Assembly (NCBI RefSeq): GCF_030695035.1
Contig: NZ_JAUYTT010000010.1
Location: 62,001 to 126,000 of the forward strand
Source of the DNA: Frigidibacter sp.
GTDB taxonomy: Bacteria; Pseudomonadota; Alphaproteobacteria; Rhodobacterales; Rhodobacteraceae
Direction: 5' to 3'
Length of the DNA stretch: 64,000 nt
This document shows, one piece after another, positions 18,364 through 26,881 of the stretch; position 1 is the stretch's first letter, and each line of letters starts with the position of its first letter. The position numbers were made by a program, and so were the translations under genes. The notes under the pieces were generated by a model. It saw only the letters and a program-made list of their open reading frames with translations, did no database searches and was not told where the DNA came from.

Positions 18364-18555
18364 ATGCCGCTTCTTGATCTTGTCATCACCCTGATTGTCG
18401 TCGGTGTCCTCTTGTGGCTGGTGAACACCTACATCCCGATGGACCGGAAGATTAAATCCATCCTGAACATCGTCGTCGTGATCGCCGTGATCCTGTGGAT
18501 CCTCAGCGCCACCGGGATTCTGAGCGGCCTCAGCTCGGTTCAGGTTGGCGGATGA
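18364..18555 (+). CDS. Thivi_2564 family small membrane protein
   Basis: A 63-residue protein with two transmembrane helices (LLDLVITLIVVGVLLWLV and ILNIVVVIAVILWILSATG) joined by NTYIPMDRKIK. This is the Thivi_2564 family pattern, short inner-membrane proteins of unknown function. The ATG at 18364 follows AAGGATG spacing; upstream in-frame sequence is not coding-like. Its TGA overlaps the ATG of the MlaE-like gene (ATGA at 18552-18555), placing it as the first cistron of the lipid-transport operon. Confidence 0.82.
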   Translation: MPLLDLVITLIVVGVLLWLVNTYIPMDRKIKSILNIVVVIAVILWILSATGILSGLSSVQVGG

Positions 18556-19652
18556 CGGCGGGGGCACAGGCCCCCGAACCGCTTGCCCTGCAGGGGCCTG
18601 TGACCTTGGCCAGCCTGACCGAGACCCGCGCATTGCTTGAGAGCCATGCCGGAGCCCGGACGCTCGACCTGTCGGGCGTGACGGTGCTGGATACGGCGGG
18701 TGCCTGGCTGCTGACCTCATGGCAGCGGGCGGGCGCGGGCAAGGGCGGCACCCTCACCGGAGCCAATGCTGCGCAGACCCTGCTGCTGGAAACGGTGACC
18801 GACGCACTGTCGGCGGCTGTTCCGGCACCAAAGCCGCGCCGCGTGCATCATCAGGCCGGCGACACGCTTGCCAACACCGGCAAAGCCGTCAGCGGCGTCG
18901 CGGTCGGCGTCGGCGAAAGCATCGGCTTTCTGGGCCTCGTCATGGCGCGGCTTGGCTGGACGATCCTGCATCCCGCGCGGCTGCGGCTGACGGCGCTGGT
19001 TCATCACATGCATCAGGCTGGGCTGAACGCCGTGCCCATCGTTGCGCTGATGGGCTTCCTGATCGGCGTGGTGCTGGCCTTCCAGGGCGCCTCGCAACTC
19101 AAGCAATTCGGGGCCGAGGTCTTCGTCGTCGATCTGATCGCCATCTCGATCCTGCGCGAACTGGGCATCCTTCTGACCGCAATCATCGTGGCCGGGCGCT
19201 CCGCCTCGGCCTTCACCGCCGCCATCGGCTCGATGAAGATGCGCGAAGAGATCGACGCGATGCGGGTTCTGGGCCTTGATCCGGTAGAGTTGCTGGTGCT
19301 GCCGCGCGTGCTCGCGCTGGTCATCATGCTGCCGGTGCTTGGCTTCATCGCCAATATCTCCGGCCTTGTCGGCGGCGGGCTGATGGCCTGGGTGGAGCTT
19401 GGGATTTCGCCGGGCATGTTCCGCACCCAGCTGCTGAACAACACCGACGTGTCGCACCTGCTGATCGGCCTCACCAAGGCGCCGGTCTTTGCGATGATCA
19501 TCGGGGTGGTGGGCTGCCATCAGGGGATGCAGGTCAAGGGTGATACGGAATCGCTCGGCAGCCGCACCTCACGCTCGGTCGTGGTGGCGATCTTTCTGGT
19601 GATCGTCGTGGACGCGCTGTTCTCGATCTTCTTCGCGCTGTGGGGGATCTGA
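18552..19652 (+). CDS. MlaE-family lipid ABC transporter permease with N-terminal STAS domain
   Basis: A 366-residue inner-membrane permease of the MlaE family. Residues 1-95 look like a STAS/MlaB-type domain (LDLSGVTVLDTAGAWLLTSW), and the permease region (about 110-366) has the MlaE features VALMGFLIGVVLAFQGASQLKQFGAEVFV and REEIDAMRVLGLDPVELLVLPR in pieces. The fusion joins in one chain what E. coli encodes as MlaB and MlaE. The start at 18552 gives a 4-bp overlap with the preceding gene. It should form the membrane core with the ATPase and MCE protein encoded next, moving phospholipid between the inner and outer membranes. Confidence 0.92.
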   Translation: MTAGAQAPEPLALQGPVTLASLTETRALLESHAGARTLDLSGVTVLDTAGAWLLTSWQRAGAGKGGTLTGANAAQTLLLETVTDALSAAVPAPKPRRVHHQAGDTLANTGKAVSGVAVGVGESIGFLGLVMARLGWTILHPARLRLTALVHHMHQAGLNAVPIVALMGFLIGVVLAFQGASQLKQFGAEVFVVDLIAISILRELGILLTAIIVAGRSASAFTAAIGSMKMREEIDAMRVLGLDPVELLVLPRVLALVIMLPVLGFIANISGLVGGGLMAWVELGISPGMFRTQLLNNTDVSHLLIGLTKAPVFAMIIGVVGCHQGMQVKGDTESLGSRTSRSVVVAIFLVIVVDALFSIFFALWGI

Positions 19653-20425
19653 TGGCAGAGCCGATCATCACCATCCGGGGGCTGACCAACCGTTTCGGCA
19701 AGACGGTGGTCCATCAAGCCCTGGACCTTGATGTGATGCGGGGCGAGGTTCTGGGCGTCGTCGGCGCCTCGGGCAGCGGCAAGTCGGTGCTGCTGCGCAC
19801 CATCGTCGGGTTGCAGCACCCGGCGGAGGGCACGATCACCGTTCTGGGCACCGATGTGCTGACCGCCGATGCCGCCCACCTGCACACGGTACAGAACCGC
19901 TGGGGCGTGATGTTTCAGGATGGTGCGTTGTTTTCCTCGCTGACAGTGCGCGAGAATGTGGCGGCCCCGATGCGCGAGCGGCTGGGGATCGACGCCGAAA
20001 CCCGCCGGGCGCTGGCCGATCTGCGGATTGCGATGGTGGGCCTGCCGGCCTCGGCCGGCGATCTGTCGCCCTCGGACCTGTCGGGAGGGATGCGCAAGCG
20101 GGCGGGGCTCGCCCGCGCGCTGTCGCTGGACCCCGAGATCCTGTTTCTGGACGAGCCCACCGCGGGCCTCGACCCCATCGGCGCATCGGAGTTCGATGCG
20201 CTGATCACCGCGCTGCAAAAGGCGCTGGGGCTGACGGTGTTTCTGGTCACCCATGACCTCGACACGCTCCACGCCACCTGCGACCGGATCGCGGTGCTGT
20301 CCGAAAAGAAGGTGCTGGTCACCGGCACGATGGCCGAGATGCTTCGCGTCGATCAACCTTGGGTTCACGCCTATTTTCACGGGCCCCGTGCCCATGCGGC
20401 GCAGCCGCCGGCGGAGGCCAGCTGA
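19652..20425 (+). CDS. MlaF-like ABC transporter ATP-binding protein
   Basis: A 257-residue ATPase of the MlaF family. Walker A is GASGSGKSVLLR near residue 40, the family phrase GVMFQDGALFSSLTV follows, the signature is LSGGMRKRAGLARAL and Walker B is ILFLDEPTAGLDPIGASEFD. The GGM(R/K)KR signature is typical of MCE-system ATPases. I use the ATG at 19652, which overlaps the upstream stop by one base; a GTG at 19640 would add four residues. It works with the STAS-permease and MCE protein. Confidence 0.93.
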   Translation: MAEPIITIRGLTNRFGKTVVHQALDLDVMRGEVLGVVGASGSGKSVLLRTIVGLQHPAEGTITVLGTDVLTADAAHLHTVQNRWGVMFQDGALFSSLTVRENVAAPMRERLGIDAETRRALADLRIAMVGLPASAGDLSPSDLSGGMRKRAGLARALSLDPEILFLDEPTAGLDPIGASEFDALITALQKALGLTVFLVTHDLDTLHATCDRIAVLSEKKVLVTGTMAEMLRVDQPWVHAYFHGPRAHAAQPPAEAS

Positions 20426-21330
20426 TGGAAACGCGCGCAAGATATATCCTTGTCGGGGTCTTCACCCTTGCCAGCGTTCTGGCAATCCTCGGCTTCACGC
20501 TCTGGCTCGCCAAGGTCCAGATCGACCGGACCTATGCGCAATACGACATCGTCTTCGACAGCGTCGCCGGCCTCGGCCTTGCCAGCGCGGTGCAGTATAA
20601 TGGCGTGACCGTCGGCAAGGTGCTGACCATCGCGCTGGACGAGGAAGACCCCTCGCTGGTGCGGGTGCGGATCGAGATTGACGCCAGCACCCCGATCCGC
20701 ACCGACACCGTGGCGACCCTCTCCTCGCAGGGCGTGACTGGCGTGTCCTATGTGGCGCTGGAGGGCGGCAGCATGGCGGCAGAGCGGCTGGTCCGGGTTC
20801 CCCCGGCGGATGTGCCGCTGATCGCGTCGCGGCCCTCGGTCATGCAGGATCTGATCACCGGAATGCCCGACCTGCTGAATGAGGCAATCCTGCTGATGCG
20901 CGATATCCGCGGCTTCACCACGCCCGAGAACGGCGCCGCGATCACCGAGATCCTGCGCAATGTCGAACAGGCCACCGCCCGGATCGACACGATGGCGACG
21001 CAGACGGAATCGGTCATGGCTTCGGCGCAGGCGTCGCTGGTCCGGGTCGATGCGGCGCTGGTCGAGGTTCAGGCGGCCTTCACCAGCGCCAATGCCGTGC
21101 TGGAGGATGACGTGCCGGCGGTGATGGACCAGCTTCGCGCCGCCATCGCCAGCCTCGACAGATCGGTCTCCGGCTTCGAGAGCTTCTCGCGTGAGGGGCT
21201 GCCGCAGTTCAGCGCGCTTGCCACCGACGCGCGGGCGCTGGTGGCCAATATCAATGCCCTCACCTCGCGGATCGGCAGCGACCCCGGGCGCTTCCTGCTG
21301 GGCACCCAGACCCCGGAATACAGGAGATGA
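20425..21330 (+). CDS. MlaD/MCE-domain lipid-binding protein
   Basis: A 301-residue protein with one N-terminal membrane anchor (about residues 7-30) and an MCE domain at about 38-115 (YDIVFDSVAGLGLASAVQYNGVTVGKV, LSSQGVTGVSYVALEGG in pieces). The C-terminal half is alpha-helical with coiled-coil-like repeats. This is the periplasm-facing lipid shuttle component of the Mla-type complex. The start at 20425 overlaps the ATPase stop (TGATG). Confidence 0.92.
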   Translation: METRARYILVGVFTLASVLAILGFTLWLAKVQIDRTYAQYDIVFDSVAGLGLASAVQYNGVTVGKVLTIALDEEDPSLVRVRIEIDASTPIRTDTVATLSSQGVTGVSYVALEGGSMAAERLVRVPPADVPLIASRPSVMQDLITGMPDLLNEAILLMRDIRGFTTPENGAAITEILRNVEQATARIDTMATQTESVMASAQASLVRVDAALVEVQAAFTSANAVLEDDVPAVMDQLRAAIASLDRSVSGFESFSREGLPQFSALATDARALVANINALTSRIGSDPGRFLLGTQTPEYRR

Positions 21331-21335
21331 CAGCG

Positions 21336-21953
21336 ATGAAACCGATCCGTCCCGCCCTGCTTGCCCTGGCGCTGAGCCTGCTCTCCGGCTGCGGCGCCTT
21401 CACCGCCGTGTCGGAGGCGAGCGCAGCCCGCGATGCCTATACCCTGTCGCCTGCCACCGCCGCATCGGCGCCCGCCACGGGCAGCGGGCATCTGGTGGTG
21501 GAGCTGCCAAGCTCTGCCGGGGCGTTGGCGAATGACCGGATCCTGATCAAGCCGGTGGCCTTTCAGGCGCAGTATCTGCCCGATGCCCAGTGGTCCGAAC
21601 CCGCCCCGGCGCTGGTGCAGACCTTGCTGGTCACGTCCTTCCAGAACCTTGGCGGCTTCCGGCTGGTCGGGCGCACCGGTGCCGGGCTGATGCCGGACTA
21701 CACGCTGATGACCGAGCTGCAGGAGTTCCACGCCGAGCCTGCGGGGGCCGAGGCCGAACCGCTCGACATCCGCGTCAGCGCGATGATGACGCTGATCCGC
21801 GAATCCGACCGACGCATCATCGCCACGCGCCGGTTTGCGGCAACGACGCGGGTGCAGACGGATGATACCACAGACGTGGTGCGCGGTTTCGACAGCGCCT
21901 TGCGGCAGGTGCTGGGTGAGGCGGTGGTCTGGACGCGGGCGCAGACGCGCTAG
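21336..21953 (+). CDS. ABC-type transport auxiliary lipoprotein (MCE system)
   Basis: A 205-residue lipoprotein. The signal peptide LLALALSLLSGC carries a lipobox (LSGC) with the lipidated Cys near residue 19. The mature part resembles the auxiliary component (PqiC/LetA-associated type) of MCE transporters: YTLSPAT, then IKPVAFQAQYLPDAQWSEP, then RFAATTRVQTDDTTDVV. I choose ATG 21336 over ATG 21327 because AGGAG ends 9 nt before it; the earlier ATG overlaps the MlaD stop and would have no room for a ribosome site. It probably anchors the system to the outer membrane. Confidence 0.88.
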   Translation: MKPIRPALLALALSLLSGCGAFTAVSEASAARDAYTLSPATAASAPATGSGHLVVELPSSAGALANDRILIKPVAFQAQYLPDAQWSEPAPALVQTLLVTSFQNLGGFRLVGRTGAGLMPDYTLMTELQEFHAEPAGAEAEPLDIRVSAMMTLIRESDRRIIATRRFAATTRVQTDDTTDVVRGFDSALRQVLGEAVVWTRAQTR

Positions 21954-21994
21954 CCAAGTCAGACGCCGCCCGCTCGGAGCGCCGGTCCCGCGCC

Positions 21995-22027
21995 GGGCGA
22001 GGGAGCTTCCCACCGTGTCCCTCGCCC
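21995..22027 (+). terminator. Terminator-like hairpin after MCE operon
   Basis: Perfect 10-bp stem GGGCGAGGGA/TCCCTCGCCC with a 13-nt loop in the 169-bp gap between the convergent lipoprotein and TetR genes. No long T-run follows, but position and strength suit a transcript end, possibly for both strands. Confidence 0.55.
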
Positions 22028-22122
22028 CGCAGAATGCGGTATTGTGCCAGTCAGGATAGAGATGGTGCGCGGCTTTGCCGCCCGGCTCGCAGCACATTGG
22101 CGCTTCTGCACCAGCGATATTC

Positions 22123-22743
22123 TCAGGTCCCCAATGCCGGCAGATCGCGCCGGGCAATGTCGCGGGCCTCATCACGGTCCAGCCCAAGCGCGCGCAGAAT
22201 GAACTCCGCCAGGTCGGCTCCCGCCCGCCGCCACGAGCAGTGCCCGTCGAGGATCAGCGCCATATGCGAGAGCACCGATCCGCCGACCATCGCCAGAACC
22301 GCCGGAATCTGTTCGCGCTCGATCGTGAAGCGGCCCATCTCGATCCCTTCGGCGATGTCGCGCGCCGGTTGACCCAGCAGCATGGGCCGCAGCGAGGCGG
22401 TGGTCAGCGCGAAGCGGACGATGAAGGCGCCCCAGTCCGGCTCGTCATGCGCGCGCGACAGGAAATGGCAGATCCCGGTTGTCAGCCGTTCGGCGGGGTC
22501 CGCGACATGCGTCGTCGCGGTGGCAATCTCGCCCTGCAGGTCCTCGGCCATCTGCTGCACGATCTGCCCGAACAGCTGCGCCGGGTTGCGGCAATTGTTG
22601 TAGATCGTCGCCCGCGTCACCCCCGCCGCCAGCGCAAGATCGCTGACGGACAGTTTTTCGGCCCCGCGTTCGGCAAAAAGCCGGATGGCCGCGTCGGTGA
22701 TGCGCTTGTTGCTGAGGGTAACGGCAGGGGAGGCAGCAGACAT
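22123..22743 (-). CDS. TetR family transcriptional regulator
   Basis: A 206-residue TetR/AcrR repressor. The helix-turn-helix lies at about residues 14-58 (ITDAAIRLFAERGAEKLSVSDLALAAGVTRATIYN in part), followed by a variable ligand domain with no family name that I recognise. The recognition helix ends YNNCRN where many members have YYHF. It is divergent from the NmrA-like gene at 22863, and a perfect inverted repeat lies 14 bp upstream of its start codon, consistent with autorepression and control of that neighbour. Confidence 0.92.
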   Translation of the reverse strand: MSAASPAVTLSNKRITDAAIRLFAERGAEKLSVSDLALAAGVTRATIYNNCRNPAQLFGQIVQQMAEDLQGEIATATTHVADPAERLTTGICHFLSRAHDEPDWGAFIVRFALTTASLRPMLLGQPARDIAEGIEMGRFTIEREQIPAVLAMVGGSVLSHMALILDGHCSWRRAGADLAEFILRALGLDRDEARDIARRDLPALGT

Positions 22744-22756
22744 TCGTTGACCTTGT

Positions 22757-22767
22757 TTTACAGTAAA
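22757..22767. promoter_or_regulatory. Candidate TetR operator
   Basis: TTTAC-A-GTAAA, a perfect 5-bp inverted repeat with a one-base centre, in the AT-rich divergent promoter between the TetR and NmrA-like genes. This is a typical location for a TetR-family operator; binding itself is inferred. Confidence 0.5.
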
Positions 22768-22862
22768 GTATAAAATAGTTCAGATATGGTCGGCGTCAAG
22801 ACAGGTTCAGCCGCGCGCGCGGGTAGGGCGCTTGCCGGTGCAGGAGAGCGAAGGAGCTTGAG

Positions 22863-23582
22863 ATGAAGGTCTGCATTCTGGGAGCGAATGGCAATGTCGG
22901 CCGCCGGGTCGCGGCGCGGGCGCTGGCCGAGGGGCATCAGGTGACGGCGGGGCTGCGCGATGCCAGCCGCTTGCCGGCGGAGTTTGTGGGCAGGGTTCTC
23001 GTCGCCCCGGTCGATTTCGACAGCGACGAGAGCCTTGCCCAAGCGATGCAGGGCCATGATGCGGTGGTGAATGCGGCGGGTTATGTCACGGCGCCAGACT
23101 TCGTCGCACTGGTGACCCGGGTGGTGAAGGCCGCGGACCGCGCCCTGGGCGAGGGAGGCCGGTTCTGGATGTTGGCCGGTGCTGCCTTGCTGGATGTGCC
23201 GGGCACTGCGAAGATGACGGTCGATCTGCCGAAGGTGCCCGAAATCTACCGCAAGCATCAGCAGAACTTCGCGGTGCTGAAGCAGAGCCGGATGGACTGG
23301 TCGGTGCTCTGCCCCGGCCCGATGATCGACGCAGCGGACGGCCGCGCGACCGAGGGGCTGGTCCTGTCCGCCGATATCTGGCCGGTGCCGCGGCCGGCGC
23401 TGCTGGGGGTCTTGCCGTGGATTGCCTCGAGCCTTGCCTTTTCCCGGTCGGTGCCGCGGATGACGATCTACTATGAGGATGCCGCGAAGGTCATCGTGGA
23501 CCATCTGGCGCCGCAGGGCAGGTTCTGCCGCCACCGGGTCGGGATCGCGCTGCCCGGGGGCATGACGCGCAGCAAGGGCTGA
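22863..23582 (+). CDS. NmrA-like NAD(P)-binding oxidoreductase
   Basis: A 239-residue Rossmann protein of the NmrA/atypical SDR family. The N-terminal nucleotide motif is GANGNVGRR (residues 8-16), followed by an acidic second strand and a VVNAAGYV strand near 70. There is no classical YxxxK, consistent with a reductase or redox-sensor type such as the NAD(P)H-binding anthrone oxygenase-like proteins. The start has a GAGCGAAGGAG ribosome site. It is divergent from TetR and probably its main target. The substrate is unknown. Confidence 0.82.
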   Translation: MKVCILGANGNVGRRVAARALAEGHQVTAGLRDASRLPAEFVGRVLVAPVDFDSDESLAQAMQGHDAVVNAAGYVTAPDFVALVTRVVKAADRALGEGGRFWMLAGAALLDVPGTAKMTVDLPKVPEIYRKHQQNFAVLKQSRMDWSVLCPGPMIDAADGRATEGLVLSADIWPVPRPALLGVLPWIASSLAFSRSVPRMTIYYEDAAKVIVDHLAPQGRFCRHRVGIALPGGMTRSKG

Positions 23583-23788
23583 ACAGCAAAGGGGCGGCGC
23601 AGCTGCAAAGCGGATGCGCCGTGGGTCGGGCTGCGTCCGGTCGCCCCTCATGCCGCTACGGCAGCGCTCTGGGCGATTGACGGCTGACAATTTGCGTTGA
23701 GAGATGGCGGTGAGGTCGCCCGCCAGTCTTGACGGGGCGGGCCAGATCCGGCGCGGAGGGGATGAGGCGCCGGCAGGGAGGGGACAGG

Positions 23789-25201
23789 ATGATCGACCAG
23801 CCAGGCACCACTGCGCAAAGGGCTGCGACCGCTTTTGCCGCGCAGGCCGCGGGCACTGCTGCGCGACGGATGAGCTTCGGGGTGGCGGAGCGGCGGGGCG
23901 CGCTGGACCGGCTGGCCGAGGCGATCCGGCGCAATGAGGCGGCCGTTGTCGCGGCACTGGCGACGGATTTCGGCAAGCCCGAAGCCGAGGTGATCCTGAC
24001 CGAGCTGCTGCCGGTGATGCAGGAACTGCGGCACGCGAGGCGCAACCTGCGCCGCTGGATGCGGCCTCGGCGGCCCCTGCCGACGCTTGCTACCTTGGGC
24101 ACCTCCGCCCGCATCCGGCCCGAGGCGCGGGGCGTGTGCCTGATCATCGCGCCGTGGAACTATCCGTTCAGCCTGTGCCTCGGGCCTTTGGTCTCGGCTC
24201 TTGCGGCGGGCAACAGCGCGATCCTCAAACCGTCAGAGATGACGCCAGCCACCTCGGCGCTGATCGCGCGGATGATGGGGGAGGCGTTCTCGCCGGACCT
24301 GGTGACGGTCGTCGAGGGCGGGGTGGAGGCGTCCGAGGCGCTGCTGGCGCTGCCCTTTGATCATATCTTCTTCACCGGCAGCCCGGCCGTTGGGTCCATC
24401 GTGATGGCCGCCGCCGCGAAGACGCTTGCCTCGGTGACGCTGGAGCTGGGGGGCAAGTCGCCGACCATCGTCGGATCGCAGGCCGACCTGACGCAGGCTG
24501 CCAAATGGATTACCTTCGGCAAGTTCGCCAATGCCGGCCAGACCTGCATCGCGCCGGATCATGTGTTCGTCCACCGCTCCGTCAAGGATGACTTCACCGC
24601 CGCCCTGCGCTTACGGATCGCCAAGTCCTATGGCGAGGCCGGGGCAAGCCCGCATCTGGCGCAGATCGTGAGTGACCGGCACGCCGAGCGGCTGTCGGGG
24701 CTGCTGAGCGATGCGCTGTCCAAAGGGGCGCAACTGACGCTCGGGGGAGAGATGCAAGGCCGCCGCATGGCCCCGACCCTGATCGAGGCGCTGACGCCCG
24801 AGATGCGGATCTCCTCCGAGGAGATCTTCGGCCCGATCCTGCCGGTCATCGCCTATGACGACATCGCCGAAGTGATCGCCAAGATCAACGCCGGCCCCAA
24901 GCCACTGGCGCTCTATGTCTTCGACAAGGACCGCGCGGGCACGGAGCGGATCATCGCCGCCACCAGCTCGGGCAGCGTCGGCGTGAACCTGACGGTGGCG
25001 CAGTTCACCCATACCGGGCTGCCCTTCGGCGGCGTGAATCACTCGGGCATCGGCGCGGCGCATGGCGAGTATGGCTTCCGCGCCTTCAGCCATGAGCGGG
25101 CGATCCTGACCAATCACGGATCGGCCCTGCCGCTGGTCTTCCCGCCCTATACGGCGCGGGTGAAACGGTTGATCGGGCTGGTGAAGCGGTTCTTGGGGTA
25201 G
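23789..25201 (+). CDS. Aldehyde dehydrogenase, class 3 / coniferyl aldehyde type
   Basis: A 470-residue NAD(P)-dependent aldehyde dehydrogenase of the shorter ALDH3 type. Landmarks are IIAPWNYPFSLCLGP, the catalytic Glu in LELGGKSP, the nucleophilic Cys in NAGQTCIAPD, SEEIFGPILPV, and a hydrophobic, basic C-terminus (ARVKRLIGLVKRFL) as in membrane-associated fatty-aldehyde enzymes. I set the start at ATG 23789, preceded by GGGAGGGG; the frame is open to 23729, but that part is arginine-rich and unlike ALDH. A GMC oxidoreductase gene follows after 3 bp, so the pair likely converts a primary alcohol to the acid. The 206 bp upstream hold partial GC inverted repeats but no clear promoter. Confidence 0.9.
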   Translation: MIDQPGTTAQRAATAFAAQAAGTAARRMSFGVAERRGALDRLAEAIRRNEAAVVAALATDFGKPEAEVILTELLPVMQELRHARRNLRRWMRPRRPLPTLATLGTSARIRPEARGVCLIIAPWNYPFSLCLGPLVSALAAGNSAILKPSEMTPATSALIARMMGEAFSPDLVTVVEGGVEASEALLALPFDHIFFTGSPAVGSIVMAAAAKTLASVTLELGGKSPTIVGSQADLTQAAKWITFGKFANAGQTCIAPDHVFVHRSVKDDFTAALRLRIAKSYGEAGASPHLAQIVSDRHAERLSGLLSDALSKGAQLTLGGEMQGRRMAPTLIEALTPEMRISSEEIFGPILPVIAYDDIAEVIAKINAGPKPLALYVFDKDRAGTERIIAATSSGSVGVNLTVAQFTHTGLPFGGVNHSGIGAAHGEYGFRAFSHERAILTNHGSALPLVFPPYTARVKRLIGLVKRFLG

Positions 25202-25204
25202 CGC

Positions 25205-26782
25205 ATGTTCGACTATATCATCGTCGGGGCGGGGTCGGCCGGATGTGTGCTGGCGAACCGCCTGTCCGCCGATCCGGGCACACGCGTTTGCCTGATCGAG
25301 GCGGGCGGGCGGGATCGCAACCCGCTGATCCACATGCCCCTCGGCCTTGCCGCGATGGCGCGCAACAGGACCATCAACTGGGCCTTCGACACAGCGCCCG
25401 AGTTGGCGCTGAGCGGCCGCCGGCTCTATTGGCCGCGGGGCAAGGTTCTGGGCGGGTCGAGCTCGATCAATGCGATGATCTACATGCGCGGGCACCCGGC
25501 GGATTATGAAGGCTGGGCCGCCGCCGCAGGGCCGCATTGGGGCTGGGACCGGGCCCGCGCGCTGTTCCTGCGGATGGAGGGGAACACGGGCCTTGCGGAT
25601 GCGCATCACGGCACGGACGGGCCGCTGACGGTCAGCGATCTGCGTGAGGTGAACCCGATGAGCCGCGCTTTCGTGCAGGCGGGGGTGGAGTGCCAGTTTC
25701 CCGAGAACGGGGATTTCAACGGCGAGAGCCAGGAGGGCGTCGGCCTCTATCAGGTGACGCAGCGCAATGGCCGACGGCTGAGCGCCGCGCGGGCGTTTCT
25801 GGCGCCCATACGCTCCCGGGCGAACCTGACGGTCGAGACCGGCGCGCAGGTGGAACGCGTGCTGTTTCAGGATCGCCGCGCCATTGGTGTGCGGCTCCGG
25901 GGCCGCGACCTGCTGCTGAGGGAGGGCGGCGAGGTGATTGTTGCGGCGGGGGCGGTGAAGTCGCCGCAACTGCTGATGCTGTCGGGGATCGGCCCGGCGG
26001 CAGAGCTGGCACGGCACGGCATCGAGCTGGTGCACGATGCGCCCGAGGTCGGGGAGAATCTGGCGGACCATCTCGACATCACGGTGATGTCCTGCACCAG
26101 AGGCCGCGAACCCATCGGGCTCGCGCCAAGCTTCCTGCCGCGCGCCCTGCGGGCCGCGTGGCGCTTCGCCACCAGGGGCACGGGCGAGCTGACCTCGAAC
26201 GTCGCCGAGGCTGGGGGTTTCGTGCGCTCGGATGCCGGGCGCGACCGGCCCAACCTGCAGTTCCATTTCCTGCCCGCCTATCTGCGCGATCACGGCCGGC
26301 AGATTTCCTGGGGTTATGGCGTTACGCTGCATGTCTGCGACCTGCTGCCGCAAAGCCGCGGGCGTATCGGGCTGGCCAGCGCGGACCCCACGGCTCCGCC
26401 CCGGATCGAGGCGAATTATCTGGGCCATCCCGAGGATATCGGGGTGCTGCTGAAAGGGCTGAAGATCGCCCGGCGCGTGATGGGCGCGCCCGCGCTCGCC
26501 TCAAAGATCCGGGCCGAGGTGCTGCCGGGGCCGGGGGTGGTGTCGGATGCAGAGCTGATCGCTGACATCCGCGCCCGGGCCGAGACCATCTATCACCCGG
26601 TCGGCACCTGCCGAATGGGGGCGGATGCGGCCTCTGTCGTCGATCCGCAGGCGCGGGTGCGCGGGGTGGAGGGGCTGCGGGTGATCGATGCCTCGATCAT
26701 GCCGTCGATCATTGCGGGCAATACCAATGCCCCGACGATGATGATTGCCGAGAACGTGGCGGACATGATGCTGGGAGGCTGA
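25205..26782 (+). CDS. GMC family FAD-dependent alcohol dehydrogenase
   Basis: A 525-residue flavoprotein of the glucose-methanol-choline family. The N-terminal FAD motif [13 protein letters not shown] (residues 8-20) is followed by EAGGRDR, the GMC signature 1 [21 protein letters not shown] (around residues 78-98), signature 2 [16 protein letters not shown] and the C-terminal catalytic His in [10 protein letters not shown] plus an Asn in [10 protein letters not shown]. This resembles BetA/AlkJ-type dehydrogenases that oxidise primary alcohols and pass electrons to the respiratory chain. It sits between two aldehyde dehydrogenases. The substrate could be choline-like, aliphatic or aromatic. 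Confidence 0.93.
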   Translation: MFDYIIVGAGSAGCVLANRLSADPGTRVCLIEAGGRDRNPLIHMPLGLAAMARNRTINWAFDTAPELALSGRRLYWPRGKVLGGSSSINAMIYMRGHPADYEGWAAAAGPHWGWDRARALFLRMEGNTGLADAHHGTDGPLTVSDLREVNPMSRAFVQAGVECQFPENGDFNGESQEGVGLYQVTQRNGRRLSAARAFLAPIRSRANLTVETGAQVERVLFQDRRAIGVRLRGRDLLLREGGEVIVAAGAVKSPQLLMLSGIGPAAELARHGIELVHDAPEVGENLADHLDITVMSCTRGREPIGLAPSFLPRALRAAWRFATRGTGELTSNVAEAGGFVRSDAGRDRPNLQFHFLPAYLRDHGRQISWGYGVTLHVCDLLPQSRGRIGLASADPTAPPRIEANYLGHPEDIGVLLKGLKIARRVMGAPALASKIRAEVLPGPGVVSDAELIADIRARAETIYHPVGTCRMGADAASVVDPQARVRGVEGLRVIDASIMPSIIAGNTNAPTMMIAENVADMMLGG

Positions 26783-26881
26783 GAGCGGCCGCGGGAGGTT
26801 GCGGGGCCCCCGCCGACTGGCTTAGGTATCCCCCGGGACCAGAGCGCGGGGCGACCCGCGCCCTAAGCCGGAGGAGACGAG

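Noticed and set aside
26783-26881. GCGGGGCCCCCGC near-palindrome as terminator after the GMC gene
   Set aside because: No loop is available, so the usable stem is only about 4 bp.
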